Assembly (NCBI GenBank): GCA_004431415.1 | Contig: QPMI01000250.1 | Location: 53,875-117,874, forward strand | Direction of reading: 5' to 3' | From: Cyanophora paradoxa | Taxonomy: Eukaryota > Glaucocystophyceae > Cyanophorales > Cyanophoraceae | DNA: 64,000 nt | Shown: positions 1 through 9,830 of the stretch, piece after piece | Numbering within the stretch: position 1 is the first letter of the stretch | How the letters are laid out: each line of letters opens with the position of its first letter | Notes under the pieces: generated by a model | The model's database searches: none | What the model was told of the DNA's origin: nothing | The model's input: the letters and a program-made list of their open reading frames with translations, nothing else | Position numbers and translations under genes: made by a program

Positions 1-1013
1 CGTGTTTCCAGTCTGCAGTGCGACCACAGCGCCAAACCTCTTGCGCAAGTCGATTATTGAGCGCATGCAGCTGGTCGCGCAGTTGCTCGGGATAGGAGGG
101 CTCGACATAGAGAGTATGTTCCCCAGAGAAGTCCCAGATTTGGTAGTTAAAACGGAAGCCGAGACGGAAGAGCAACGTGAAAGTGAAATCACGCTCATAG
201 TACGTGTCTTTCTTATACCAGGGGTGCATGATTGGCATACGCAGGAAATCCCAGGCGCAGCGGGGCCTCCTGACATCGAAGATAGTCCGCCAGGCTTCGA
301 AGATGGCAAAGAACGGGTCAGCAGGCGGAGGCCACAATGGCTTCACCAAGCGATCAGTCCTGTTGAGAAAAGGAAGCCAGAGCCCAAAGCCACCGTTTTC
401 CGTGAACGCCTCAATAATTTCTCGACCAGGAAGAGATGCCGGGGAAGCAAGCCACGATTCCAAAGAGTTTGCGGCAAAGGCCAGCTGGAAGTGTTCGGGG
501 GAGGGCGCTCCGAGACCGCCGAGAGATACAGGTCGACACGAAGCAGTGGTCATGCCCTGATGAGGTAAGATGAACGCATCGGAATTTGAAGAACGTTTCC
601 AGACAAAGGTCTGTAAATTCTTTGAAATAGCCCGGAGGATCTTAGGAGGTGCTGGAACCGCACGGATATAAAAGCTTAAGACCCCTGACAAAAAGCATAG
701 GCGATGCGACCCCGTCCAAGAAGGGACGACTGGAAATCGACAGCTGTCTCCATAAAGAAGGTCGCTTTATGCTGAATCATGTTCCAAGACGGATGGTGCT
801 CGCGATCAAGAAGGAGCTGATGAGGGAAACCGAGCTGCTTATGACAAGCAGGATCAAGCTCAGCGACGCGGAGAACAGGGAATGGCAAGGGATCGGACGG
901 ATCGAAATCCAATGGTGAGGCAGCCGGTTCCCTTAGAACAATAGCAAGAGATTTCTCGATAGAGAGATGTTGACCAGAGAGTGGTTTGAAAGAGGCAAAA
1001 CGTGCGTGGATAG

Positions 1014-1840
1014 CTAAGAGAGAGTCACGTAGAGAGAGCCCCTGGGCGCGGAGCAGGAATAGCTGATAAATATCGTCAGCAAACTGGACAAGGGGGTGCC
1101 AACAGGGCGGGGTATATCAGTGAGTGAGAGCAAGAGAGAACGTAGAGGGCTGATCGAGAGAATGAAGGAAACTGGGCTCCAGGGACCACCTTGAATGGTG
1201 CCCACAAGACGTGAGAACACAGAAGAGAATAGCCCATTCGCAAATACACGTGCACGGAGGGGAGCTCGAGGGTTGTACAGACAGTGGTGCATTCTTCGGA
1301 TAAGCCAGGGCCATTGTTGCACATGGAGAACGAGCGCCATAATAACCCAAAGCAACAGATCGTAGGCAGACTTAAGATCAGAGTCAAACCCGATAACACA
1401 GTCATAATTGGCGTAGCGGATGCGTGTATACGTTGCCAGCACTGCAAAGACATTTTTATGAACGTCCCGACCTTGTACGAAACCGAACTGATCTTCAGGA
1501 ATGATGAGTTGTAAGATCGGATTGGCTACTGTGACCATAGTCCGTTCGAACAAGCGCAAGAGTGTGTTAGAAACTCCAATAGGTCGGTATTTCGAAGCAT
1601 CAGTGGGCAAGCCTGACCGCTTCCAGATGAAAGTGTATGTCAAGTCGCGCATAAAGTCAGGGAGGAAGCCTTGAACAGCGATCTTTTGAAAGTAGGCAGC
1701 CAGGAAAACAGACCAGGGCTTTGTGTGCATCTTAAAAATGCCAACGGGAATTCCATCAGGACCTGGTGCCCCATGGGCATACGCTTTACTAATAGAGAAC
1801 GCTACGTCGTCAGGAGAGATATTAGTCTGAGTGCGCCAAA
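1014..1840 (-). CDS. LINE reverse transcriptase core
   Basis: Continues the endonuclease frame after a one-base shift. Visible RT motifs in order: APGPDGIPVGIF (motif 0/1), SKYRPIGVSNTLLRLFERT (motif 2), EDQFGFVQGRDV (motif 2a), IGFDSDLKSAYD (motif A with the first catalytic Asp), GTIQGGPWSPVSF (motif B) and, after a second frameshift, VQFADDIYQL (motif C with the catalytic Asp pair) at about 1068-1092. All catalytic residues survive, so the protein fails only through frame breaks that could be sequencing errors. The downstream thumb and C-terminal region is traceable to the window start. Confidence 0.85.
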
Positions 1841-3475
1841 CAGGCCCTGAGGCGGGACAATCCCCTGAACATGGGGCAAGATATCGTCCACAAATTGTTG
1901 AATGAAAGCAGCAGCGGAGGGATTATCCGGAGACGCCGGAAGGAGGATATCAACAGTAGGGTCCTCGGGGGGTTCAGGAGGGGGGCAGAGAGCGTCGAGG
2001 ATAGAGGTCTGAGTCAACAGGAAAGCAGGGGTAGGAGCGCCCAGTTCTACAAGCTTTCTAGCCAAATAGTTCGCAACCGCGCCAGGCTCAACAGTGATAA
2101 CAGTGGGACCATCCGAGGTGAAGTGCAGCGGCGGGGGGACAATGGAGGAGGGCTTGGCGAGCCGCGCCCAGTCACGCTTAGAGCCGCTTTCGAATGTAAG
2201 CCGGTGCTGAAGCCTGGCAAGCTGACGATTGCTGAGAGAGACCTTCTTCTGAAGTTCGCGCAGGGATTCAAGCCGCTGGGTGCGCTCGCGGTACAGCGCG
2301 ACAGCATCGGAGCCGGGCGGCAAGCGGTAGATCTTCATTTCAACGTCGCCCAGCGCTTTGTACGCCGCGCGCTCATGCGTATAGAGCTTGCTTATCACAT
2401 GTGCTCTGTGCTTACGCGCCATCTTGCAGAGCCGCTTGGAGAACGAGCGCCATGTGTCATCGAAGACAGCAGCATCCGTAACTACCTCGCCTTCACCACG
2501 CGCTTGAATGATAGTGTCCAGAAATTGGGTCAAGTGCGTTTCCGTGCGCTTGCGCAGAGCAGGGTCGAGGCAGACTGGATCGCCGCGCTGAGAATACTGT
2601 CCGGGCAGGTTGCTGACGAAATCATACGGGAACGCTTGCACGCGGGACCGGGGCAAATGACGGTGCACACGAGGGCCTGAAAAGGAGAGAACAAGAATGC
2701 GGTGGTCCAGCTGAAGATGGAGTGCATCGGATGGCGCTAGGAGCGAGTAAGTGGCAAGGCGACGCTGGAACCACTTGGTTGCAAGAGCAAAGTCGAGGCG
2801 CGAGTTTACAGCTTTAAGGCTAACAATTCGTGAATAAGTTGGGGCAAAAGCTGAGGCAGTTCCGCCGGCAGGAGGCGGTGGAGCATGGTTCGCAAGATCA
2901 TCAAGCTGGTGGGAAGTCATCGTTGTGTGAAGGTACGAGCGCTGCAGGGAATTAGGCTTCGGGGTGCGGTGATTCCAGTCTCCGATCAGAAGCATAGGCA
3001 CAGTAGCGGAGAGATACCCAGCCTGCACACAAGATTGCCACCATTCACGGCGGTCCCTGTTATCACTAGCAGGGGCATAGACACAAGCCAAGAGTACGGT
3101 CGTAGCAGGGAAGGAACCCGACGCCTTGTACGCAACAGAGACCGAAATAAAACGTCCATCAGAGTCCTGACGAGCAAGTGTAACCTCGTGCTGTGCAGCA
3201 AAGAAGGGCGTGACCATTATGGCAACACCAGTGGAGCGGGATTGAGTAGGAGCAGAGTGGAAGAACGGGCCTCGCCAGGCAGCTGCAATCTTTTCAAGTT
3301 TTCCCAAAGGGTGACCAGCGTCATCAAATTCCCGTAACTTAGTTTCCTGTAAGCAGAGGATGTCTATCTTGTGAGCAACGGCAAACTTCCTGCAACGTTC
3401 CACAAAGTTCTGCAGCTTGCTGGGACTATTGAGCCCGCCCACATTTAATGATGCAATGTTAACCAAACTTAATCA
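1802..3475 (-). CDS. LINE ORF2 N-terminal part: exonuclease-endonuclease-phosphatase (APE-like) domain
   Basis: About 550 codons. The first 240 residues hold the endonuclease fold: N-terminal NIASLNVGG, CLQETKL (metal-binding Glu), GDWNHR (Asp and Asn of the active site), SRLDFALA and LDHRIL (the terminal Asp-His pair). The remainder is a basic linker before the RT. No in-frame ATG exists between the upstream TGA at 3473-3475 and the domain; the first codon of the conserved part is near 3466. Translation may therefore need an upstream frame, re-initiation, or a start lost by mutation. The frame ends at 1802 only because of an apparent one-base loss near 1844. Confidence 0.85.
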
Positions 3476-4041
3476 GGCCATGGCGGTGCACGAAGGCGGT
3501 GAATGTGGGGCAGCGGGGCAATCCCAGCAATGAAGGGAAATGCAATGCTCTCCAGATGAAAGCCGAGGACCCGAGAGCTTAGCCCGGCATCAGCTTCGAG
3601 AAGGACTGAGTGCGCAGCTAGCACGGCAGCAGCTCCGAGAAGTACGATCCGAGTAACGGTAACTGGCCGCGTCGACGTCTGCACATGGCGAGAGCTGAGC
3701 CGGGCGTACGCATGACATAGAATGTACCGAGCTTGTGTGCGACAGGAGCTGGAGGCGGGAGCACAGCTGCCGGATGACGCCGCGCGGACGTCAAAGACGA
3801 AGAGCATGTTGGTGGACAGGAGTCTCGCGAATCCGGCTGCCGCAAGGAGTTCAAGGCAGCGCGCACGGGAATGCGCAGGCAAAGCGACAGGGATAGGTGC
3901 CCGAAGGACAGGAATAGGTGCCTCGCGGCAGATTGCAGGTGCCCAAGGGCAGGAGAGTCTCAGAACGACGCATAAGACAAGGATAAGTGCGCACCACGCT
4001 CCGCGCTGCTGCTGCTGTGCTGTTGCGTGCCTCGCCAGCAA
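3469..4041 (-). other. Open frame directly 5' of the LINE endonuclease, possible LINE 5' region
   Basis: A 190-codon minus-strand frame ends in TAA at 3469-3471, overlapping the region where the endonuclease frame opens. Its sequence is rich in Ala, Leu, Arg and Cys and shows no zinc knuckle or RNA-binding motif expected of a LINE ORF1. It may simply be the 5' UTR of the element in a GC-rich genome. No function is assigned. Confidence 0.25.
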
Positions 4042-4998
4042 GTTACCTAGACTCTCTCAGAGTCCGACGGTCTGAGAGCCCCACACTCAGTGACTGTTTC
4101 CCGGGTCCGACGGTCCTTCGAATTCGAAGGCTTCCAGCCTTACCTCTCGAGCTCAAATCAAGAAGGAGGGCCCATGAACGAAGTAGGAAGCCCCCTGAAA
4201 TACGTCGTTCATGAACACTAACTACAATCCAGTCTCTTCTTGTAGGCAACCTAAAGAAGAGTATGTATAAGACAGCCTCCGGAGGAAGAAGAAGAAGAGT
4301 ATAGCCACCGGAGGAGGCTACGTAAAAAAAAAGCTACCCCGTGCCCGAGGAGGGAGAGAGAGAGAGAAATGCAGTAGACACATCCACGCCAGCAAGACTG
4401 GGTATATAACTGCACTTTTTGACATTTGACCACTTCTGCCCAAAGTCCTACCCAAACTTTGGCCCCGAATGGGACGTGCAAGGCCCGTCAGGAGAGAGAG
4501 AGAGCAAGTAAAAGACACGCCCACGCCAGCAAGACTGGGTATGACAGAACCGCAGAGGCCCCTAAAGGAGCTTGCAAGGCCCGTCAGGGACCCACTAGCG
4601 TGGGGAGTGAGTGGAGCCATGTACAGGACCCTGGGCCACCACCCCCAGGGCGCCAGCAGAATGAAAAGGCAACCCATGTGGACACCCGACGGCGCCACAT
4701 AGGAAGAGCCTGAATCCCCGTGACAGCCCGCTCCCTGTCGGGCATTCTCAAGCTCGTGGTATATGTCGGCCCTGAGGGGGGTGGTCAGCGCGCACGCTCG
4801 TGGCCTAGACTAGGACTAGGACTAGGACTAGGGGACTAGGGTGGACTAGGGGCTCGCGGGGGGAGCTCGAGGGTGGGGGGTGAACCAGCCTAAGCACCAG
4901 GTGCATGCCTCGCGATCGGGCTCGCTGCGCAGGCTGCACATGAAGAAGGGTCGGTTTTGGTTCTGGCCCTCCTTCCTGATTTGAGCTCGAGAGGTAAG

Positions 4999-5040
4999 GC
5001 GGGGGTGGGGGTGGGGGTGGGGGGGGGGGGCGGGTGGGGG

Positions 5041-5071
<31 letters not shown>

Positions 5072-5079
5072 TGGGGGGC
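4999..5079. repeat. GGGGT/poly-G tract, potential G-quadruplex
   Basis: The plus strand reads GGGGGT repeats and then a run of roughly 29 consecutive G. This satisfies any G-quadruplex pattern on the plus strand, with i-motif potential on the minus strand. The exact homopolymer length is likely unreliable. Confidence 0.85.
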
Positions 5080-5186
5080 GAACCTGACAGGCTTCACCCG
5101 CATTGGAATTCCACAGTCACAGTTGGGGTTCTTGATCTTGGCAGCGCGGGCGGGGGCGGGAGCGGGGGCAGGGGCGGCGCTGGTTT

Positions 5187-5259
5187 GAAGAAGAAGAAGA
5201 GTATGTATAAGACACGCGTACGCCCAAGCTGGTTGTGTGGTTTTGACGAAAGGCGAAGG
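5187..5259 (+). repeat. Dispersed repeat, copy 1
   Basis: Same orientation as 50496-50561; the downstream half GGTTTTGACGAAAGGCGAAG is identical in both. The family is unknown. Confidence 0.85.
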
Positions 5260-5293
5260 ACCCGAAGGCCCGAAGCACAATCAACAGCTTGAT

Positions 5294-5338
5294 GTTGTGT
5301 GGTGTGGTGTGGTGTGATGTGGTGTGGTGTGGGGTGGT
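5294..5338 (+). repeat. (TGTGG)n microsatellite
   Basis: About nine tandem TGTGG pentamers with one A interruption, 140 bp upstream of the tRNA gene. Confidence 0.85.
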
Positions 5339-5474
5339 GCCCCCAGTCGACGTCCAGCCCCACTTGAGCAGAATGCACCAATAAGAGACGGAAAGGAAGC
5401 CTGAAGATGTGTAAGGAGCAGTGGAGTTATAGGAGGGTGGTAGTGTGACAAGCCCCACAAAGGCATCCTGCCTC

Positions 5475-5556
5475 GAGCAGGTGGCCGAGTGGTCTAAGGC
5501 GTTGGTTTTAGGCACCAATCTCCCCGGAGGCGCGGGTTCAAATCCCGTCCTGCTCA
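5475..5556 (+). tRNA. tRNA-Leu (anticodon UAG)
   Basis: An 82-nt gene folds as a class II tRNA. The acceptor stem is GAGCAGG at 5475-5481 paired with CCTGCTC at 5549-5555, and the discriminator A is at 5556. The D arm holds the A box (TGGCCGAGTGG). The anticodon stem TTGGT/ACCAA encloses the loop TTTAGGC, giving anticodon TAG at 5509-5511, which reads CUA leucine codons. A long variable arm follows, as expected for Leu. The T arm contains the B box GGTTCAAATCC. There is no intron and no encoded CCA. A TTTT at 5557-5560 is the Pol III terminator. Confidence 0.97.
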
Positions 5557-5721
5557 TTTTCATGTTCTGGGCACTAACCACTGAGCATTTCCTTTTGGCA
5601 CCTTTTCCCGACCTTTTTGCCCTTTTCCAGGCAGTTGGGGCCATTTGCATATCAGGGACTAACGTGTGCAACCCCCCCCCCCGGTATACGTCAATTCAAA
5701 CTCGGCGGCAAATTTTTGAAC

Positions 5722-8700
5722 ATGGCGGCACCGGCGGCACCCGCGGCGGGCTCCGTGCCCGCGGGAGAAATCGAACGTGTCGTGATCCACAGGAAGGGCA
5801 GCCCGGATGCGCCGCCTGTGCATTTCAAGCCGGACATGCTCAACGCCCGCCCCGTTGACGTTGTCCTGCGGCTGCTCAAGACGACTGTGTTTCAGAATCT
5901 GGACGCCGAGAACATGGAATTCGTGCTCGAGAAGCGCCACGACGGCACGTCGGAGGAGCTCGAAGACATCAGCCTCCTGTGCTCCACCTCGGGCTGGAAG
6001 ACGGGCAAGCAGGGCGTCTACTACACGGCAATGGGTGCGCGTGCTCACGCTAACCGCCGCCCGCGCTAACCGCTCGGCGCGCAGACGACCAGCCCGAGGT
6101 CGCCGCGCCGGCCGAGCCCGCCCAACGGGCGGCCACCTTCGGGGTCCGGTTTAGCGGCCGCTCCAGTCAGGGCCTTGCGGACGCGGTCGCGAGCTCGGGG
6201 CGCGGTGCGCTCGCAATCGCCGCCATGTCGATTCAAATTTTGGCGCCCAACTGACATTCAAATTTTGGCGCCACGCGCACAGGCTCGGGCGGGCCCACGA
6301 TCGTGCGCCCGCATCCTCGCGTCGCCATGCGATCCTCCTCACGCTATACGCGCAGCCGGAGGGGTTCGACCCCTCGGCAAGGTGGCCCCTCGCGCCCAGG
6401 TGACGACGAATGCGAAGGCCAAGGCCGCCGCGGCCGCGGTCACTCAGAAAGAGAAGGTCATGGCTGCGGCGGGTGCCGCGGTGAAGAGCGGAAAGGGAAT
6501 CGAGGCAGTCAAGCCTACGCCCTTCTCATTCGCGACCTACGCCCCGGCCGCGGACGCGGCCTGGAAGCCTCTCCACGACATGCTCGCGATCCTCGGGAAG
6601 AGTTCCGCACCGAGTGCGTCGCGATCCTCGGCTCGTTGCTTCCGTGATTGCGCGGGTCTTCCTTTCGAACCTGATCGCGCGTCTTCGTCGCAGTACACAT
6701 CCTGAGCGAGGAGATTTTCGTGAACTACTTCGACCCGAAGGGCTTCGAGATGGCGCGGAACATCACGAACCGCAGCGCGAACCAGCCGGAGTGGGGAACA
6801 CGCTGACTGTTGCCACGGCTGTCATCACCGAGATCGTGGATCCGAGCAACCCCGCGAAGAAGATGCATGTCGTCCCCTGGACAACATCGAGAAGATGTGG
6901 GTCATGCAGGTTAGCCGCCTAGCAGCATGCATTGCGTCCTCTTCTTCCCCATCCCACCTCTTCCTTTTTTCCTTCTTTCTCTGTGCTCACTGCATGCTTT
7001 TTGAACACCCGCAGGACCCTGTCAGCATGCAGGACTGGAACCTCTTCGTGAACAAGCACTTGGCCAAACCGACTGGCCAGCACATCATCTTCATGGGCGA
7101 ACCCACCGCCAAGATTGTCAGGGACGTGCGTGCATGCCCTTTGATTCCTCTTCTCTGGCCTCTAGAGCACACTGACCGCTTGCTTTCGAGCAGTTCGTAA
7201 ACAAGAAGGCTGAATTGGCCGCCCGCCGGAGCCGTGGTGTGGCCGACTTCCAGGAGCCCCGGTACAACGTCGTCTTCAAGCTCGGGACGTCCGGGAAGGA
7301 TCCAACGACCATCACAATCGAGATCGAAGGCATGCTTGATCCGCACCCCTACACGCAGCTCGCTGGTCTGTGCTCCTTTCTCCTTTCTTGGCTTGTGCTC
7401 CTTTCTGTAAAGGTCCCTCTTCAGTCTAACCTTAGCACCTGCTCTTCTATCTGCAGATGCATTCTCAGCGTTCATGACGAAGAAGCTGAACGCTGAGGAG
7501 CCCCTGGAAGTGTACAAGATGTTCGTCCCCAACAAGCCGCCGAAGGGCGCGGGCCGGCGGCCCAACAACTTCCAGGACGCCGTGAATGAAATCACCCCTG
7601 ACAACTTCCCAGTGTCCAGTGCGTTGTGCTCTCCTGGCACCCGATGCACCGCGCCCTTCTCTGATGCATGTGCCCCGTGCAGAGCTCACCGAGGTGATGG
7701 CCTACGAGGCGAACTGCAACTACATCGGTGTGGTGCTCACATCGATGTACTTCGAGCGGGGGTCGCAGCATGCCATCCTGCGGACGATGACTACGCCCGA
7801 AAAGGTTCTCAGACTGCCCTTCCTGCTTAGTTCCCCTCTGTCCACCGAATCTCACTCTGGTGCTGAGCAGAAATACTCCCTCAACCGCAAGGACCCGGAG
7901 CGGCTGGTCAATCCCACGTCGGGCGGCGCCCTCCTGCAGTCGTATGTCAACGGCATTGCAATGTGCCACGCCGCCATGTTCCACAAGATGTGCCCCACCG
8001 ACGTCCTCAAGCTGCGGGACGGCATGACTCGCCCGCTCTCGGTCTGTGACAGCTCAGGCTCCAACCCAACCCTTGCAGGGACTGCCTGACTCTTGCAGCA
8101 GCTCCGCATCGAGGATGCCCATCGGGAGCTCGTGAACCTGGAGCTGCGGCCGTACGTCGTCCCGGAGGACAAGCTCGAGGACGCGATGAAGGATGCCCGC
8201 AACGGTACGCCCGTTTCTGCCCTCGCCGTCCCCTGTCTCATGCTTCTGGAGCAGGGAAGTCTGCTTTCCTCGTCCATCCTTGCAGTGTTTGCGGCTACAA
8301 GCGCATCGGCAACCCGGAGCACGACGAAATTGTGGAGAAGTTCAGCAGGACCAGCAAGCACGTCTTCGTCTGCGACTGGCTCGGCTACAAGTGCTACCAG
8401 GGGCCCTGCTTCGGCGTGTGCCGGCAGGGGTCCAAGGACTTCTGCCACTGCGAGGAGGAGGACGGGCCCGTGGAGGACGTGGAACACGTGGAGAAAACGC
8501 CGGCGCCTCCGAAGCGGGGCCGGCGGTCCAAGACGGAGAAGGAGGCAGCAGCCCAGGCCCTCCCTGCGGCCCCGCCCTCCCTGACCCAAGCTCGGCTCCT
8601 CCTCTTCCGATCCCCTCCCTCTCGACACCCCGGCCGCCTCGAGCTCCCGTCCGGCGGCGGAGGGTTCGCGCAAGCGTGCCCGCACGATGAACTACGCCGT

Positions 8701-8806
8701 CCTCGCCAGCGGCGGGCTCGACCTGGAGGCCGCAAAGGAGAAGGCGCAGCAGGAGAAGGGCAGCAGTAGTTGCTCTGAAGTAGCTGCTAGCTCTGCACAG
8801 CAGTAG
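5722..8806 (+). CDS. Large multi-exon gene of unknown function with Cys-rich C-terminal segment
   Basis: I do not recognise the family. The likely start is the ATG at 5722. About eleven exons can be followed with GT-AG introns, for example 6035-6084 (GTGCGC...GCGCAG), 6909-7014, 7126-7194, 7364-7455, 7620-7680 and 8041-8098. The protein starts Ala-rich, passes an Ala/Lys linker, then a long soluble region with segments HIIFMGEPTAKIVRD, LTEVMAYEANCNYIGVVL and GYKRIGNPEHDEIVEKF. Near its end is a Cys/His-rich patch (FVCDWLGYKCYQGPCFG then CRQGSKDFCHC), possibly metal-binding. A basic, NLS-like tail contains KRGRRSKTEKE. An apparent single-base loss in the CCCC run at 6874-6877 breaks the frame before DNIEKMWVMQ. 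One exon has a diverged copy at about 13.6 kb. No membrane segments are seen. Confidence 0.7.
6231..6272 (+). promoter_or_regulatory. Direct 17-bp repeat containing E2F-like TTTGGCGC sites
   Basis: ATTCAAATTTTGGCGCC occurs at 6231-6247 and exactly again at 6256-6272, 25 bp apart. Each copy contains TTTTGGCGCC, which matches the E2F/DP consensus TTTSGCGC and is partly palindromic. The sites fall in a predicted intron of the gene starting at 5722, so they could be an intronic control element, an alternative promoter, or chance. Confidence 0.35.
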
Positions 8807-9179
8807 CTGCAGATAGCCTGTGCTCTTGGTAGGATTTTATTTTCCTTCATGTCCATTCCGAGCTCTCCCGCTGGGCTCGCAACTCTATATATGTATCCAT
8901 GTGTTTGCTATCTATAGTAATGTGCTGTCTATCGCTGTGTATGTATCTATGTCGGCTGTTTATCGCTGTGTATGTATTTGTGTGCAATCTGGATTGATTT
9001 CGTATGTGTGCCTGCGCTCTCCTCTCTGCGTGCCTGGCCATGCATGCATCCCTTCAAGGTTCCCTTCCCAAGTTGACAACAACATCTCGTGTTCAGAGCA
9101 CGACTCAGCGACACGTTCACAGAGCTTCACGCGGAACAGGAAGCGCCGCGGGAGGGGAGCGACCCCCGCACGGCTAGCG
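8807..9179. other. Intergenic, no gene seen
   Basis: An AT-richer stretch between convergent genes contains imperfect repeats of ATCGCTGTGTATGTAT at about 8930-8985. It is probably 3' UTR and intergenic sequence; nothing else is supported. Confidence 0.6.
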
Positions 9180-9784
9180 CCTAGCGCCAGCAGTTGCGGC
9201 AGCGAGCGCCCTCCTTGTTGTACTTGGGGTCCGAGGCCCGGAGCGCCTCCTCCGAGCTGAACTCGGGCCAGAGGATCTTCCCCTTCATCTGCGCGCACCG
9301 CCTTTAGCTACTGAGTGCCTCAAAGCCGGGCACGCGAGCTGTACGCACGCGGAGGGCCGGGCACGTCGGGTTCTGGCCCGAGACCTTGGAGACCTTGTGG
9401 ATCTTGCCCGTCGACGGACTCCCGGTGTACTTCTCGTTCGGTGGAGGAGGAGATGCGTTGCGCCGAGCTTGCGCGCGGCGGGCTGCGGGGGCGCAGGGCG
9501 CTGACCTAGCTCGGCGCGGATGGCGGTTCAAAACGAGGACGCGCCACGGGCGACGGCGGCCGCGTACCTTCCTCGACTTCCGTCTTTATCGTGCGCACCT
9601 CCACCGTGAGCGCCTCCAGCTGCCGCTGGAGGTCGGCGATGAGCTCGCGTTCGGAGGGAGCGGCGCCCGCAGCGGACGCCGGCTCGGGGGCTGCTGCAGG
9701 CCGCCGGAAAGTGAACTCCTTGCCGCGAAGCGGCCCGGACTCAAAGACGCCGGCCGCGGCAGGTGCCGGGTTGCGCGAGTCCAT
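9180..9784 (-). CDS. Small basic coiled-coil protein, unknown function
   Basis: Three exons read in minus orientation. The proposed start is the ATG at 9784 (MDSRNPAPAAAGVFES). The frame also stays open upstream through an ATG at 9829 to 10057, so an earlier start is possible. Exon 1 ends in a predicted coiled coil (ELIADLQRQLEALTVEVRTI). It is followed by an 80-90 nt intron starting GTACGC, then an exon with NEKYTGSPSTGKIHKVSKVS. A short intron follows, then the last exon MKGKILWPEFSSEEAL...CRNCWR, ending in TAG near 9182. The protein is about 150-165 residues. I cannot name the family. It lies head to head with the gene starting at 9828. Confidence 0.55.
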
Positions 9785-9830
9785 GGGTTTGACGGCGTCG
9801 TCAAGCCAGGGGGTACGCGTCGTTACCATG
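9785..9830. promoter_or_regulatory. Putative very short bidirectional promoter between divergent starts
   Basis: The plus-strand ATG at 9828-9830 and the minus-strand ATG at 9829-9827 overlap in one CATG palindrome; the alternative minus start lies only 44 bp away. No TATA or other core element is evident. Position and spacing are the only evidence. Confidence 0.3.

Larger units (their letters stand above)
1..3475 (-). mobile_element. Non-LTR (LINE) retrotransposon, APE endonuclease + reverse transcriptase, 3' end off window
   Basis: A minus-strand element encodes an apurinic-type endonuclease followed by a reverse transcriptase, the order typical of APE-type LINEs that nick a target and prime cDNA synthesis there. 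The coding frame is open except for apparent single-base frameshifts. One lies near 1844, between endonuclease linker and RT, where the protein continues as PVWRTQTNISPDDVAF. Another lies in the G-run at 1091-1095, just before the FADD motif. RT-type sequence continues downstream in other minus frames to the window edge, including a segment with KQLGFPHQLLL near 820. No poly(A) tail or target-site duplication can be seen because the 3' end is outside the window. The family could not be assigned beyond APE-type non-LTR. Confidence 0.88.
4250..5470. repeat. Non-coding stretch of simple repeats and dispersed repeat fragments
   Basis: No gene is supported here. The stretch holds GAA-type runs (4252-4274, 4283-4300, 5187-5200), two AG microsatellites each followed by a near-identical CCAGCAAGACTGGGTAT segment (about 4345-4406 and 4492-4542), a CTAGGA run (about 4805-4840), an uninterrupted G tract within GGGGT repeats (about 4999-5079) and a TGTGG repeat (5294-5338). 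Several of these pieces recur near 25.5 kb and 50.5 kb. Confidence 0.8.

Noticed and set aside
2-568. Plus-strand ORF at the window start
   Set aside because: It is antisense to the LINE coding sequence and has no motif of its own.
4805-4840. Telomere-like CTAGGA hexamers
   Set aside because: Only about four imperfect copies, internal, and not matching common telomere repeats.
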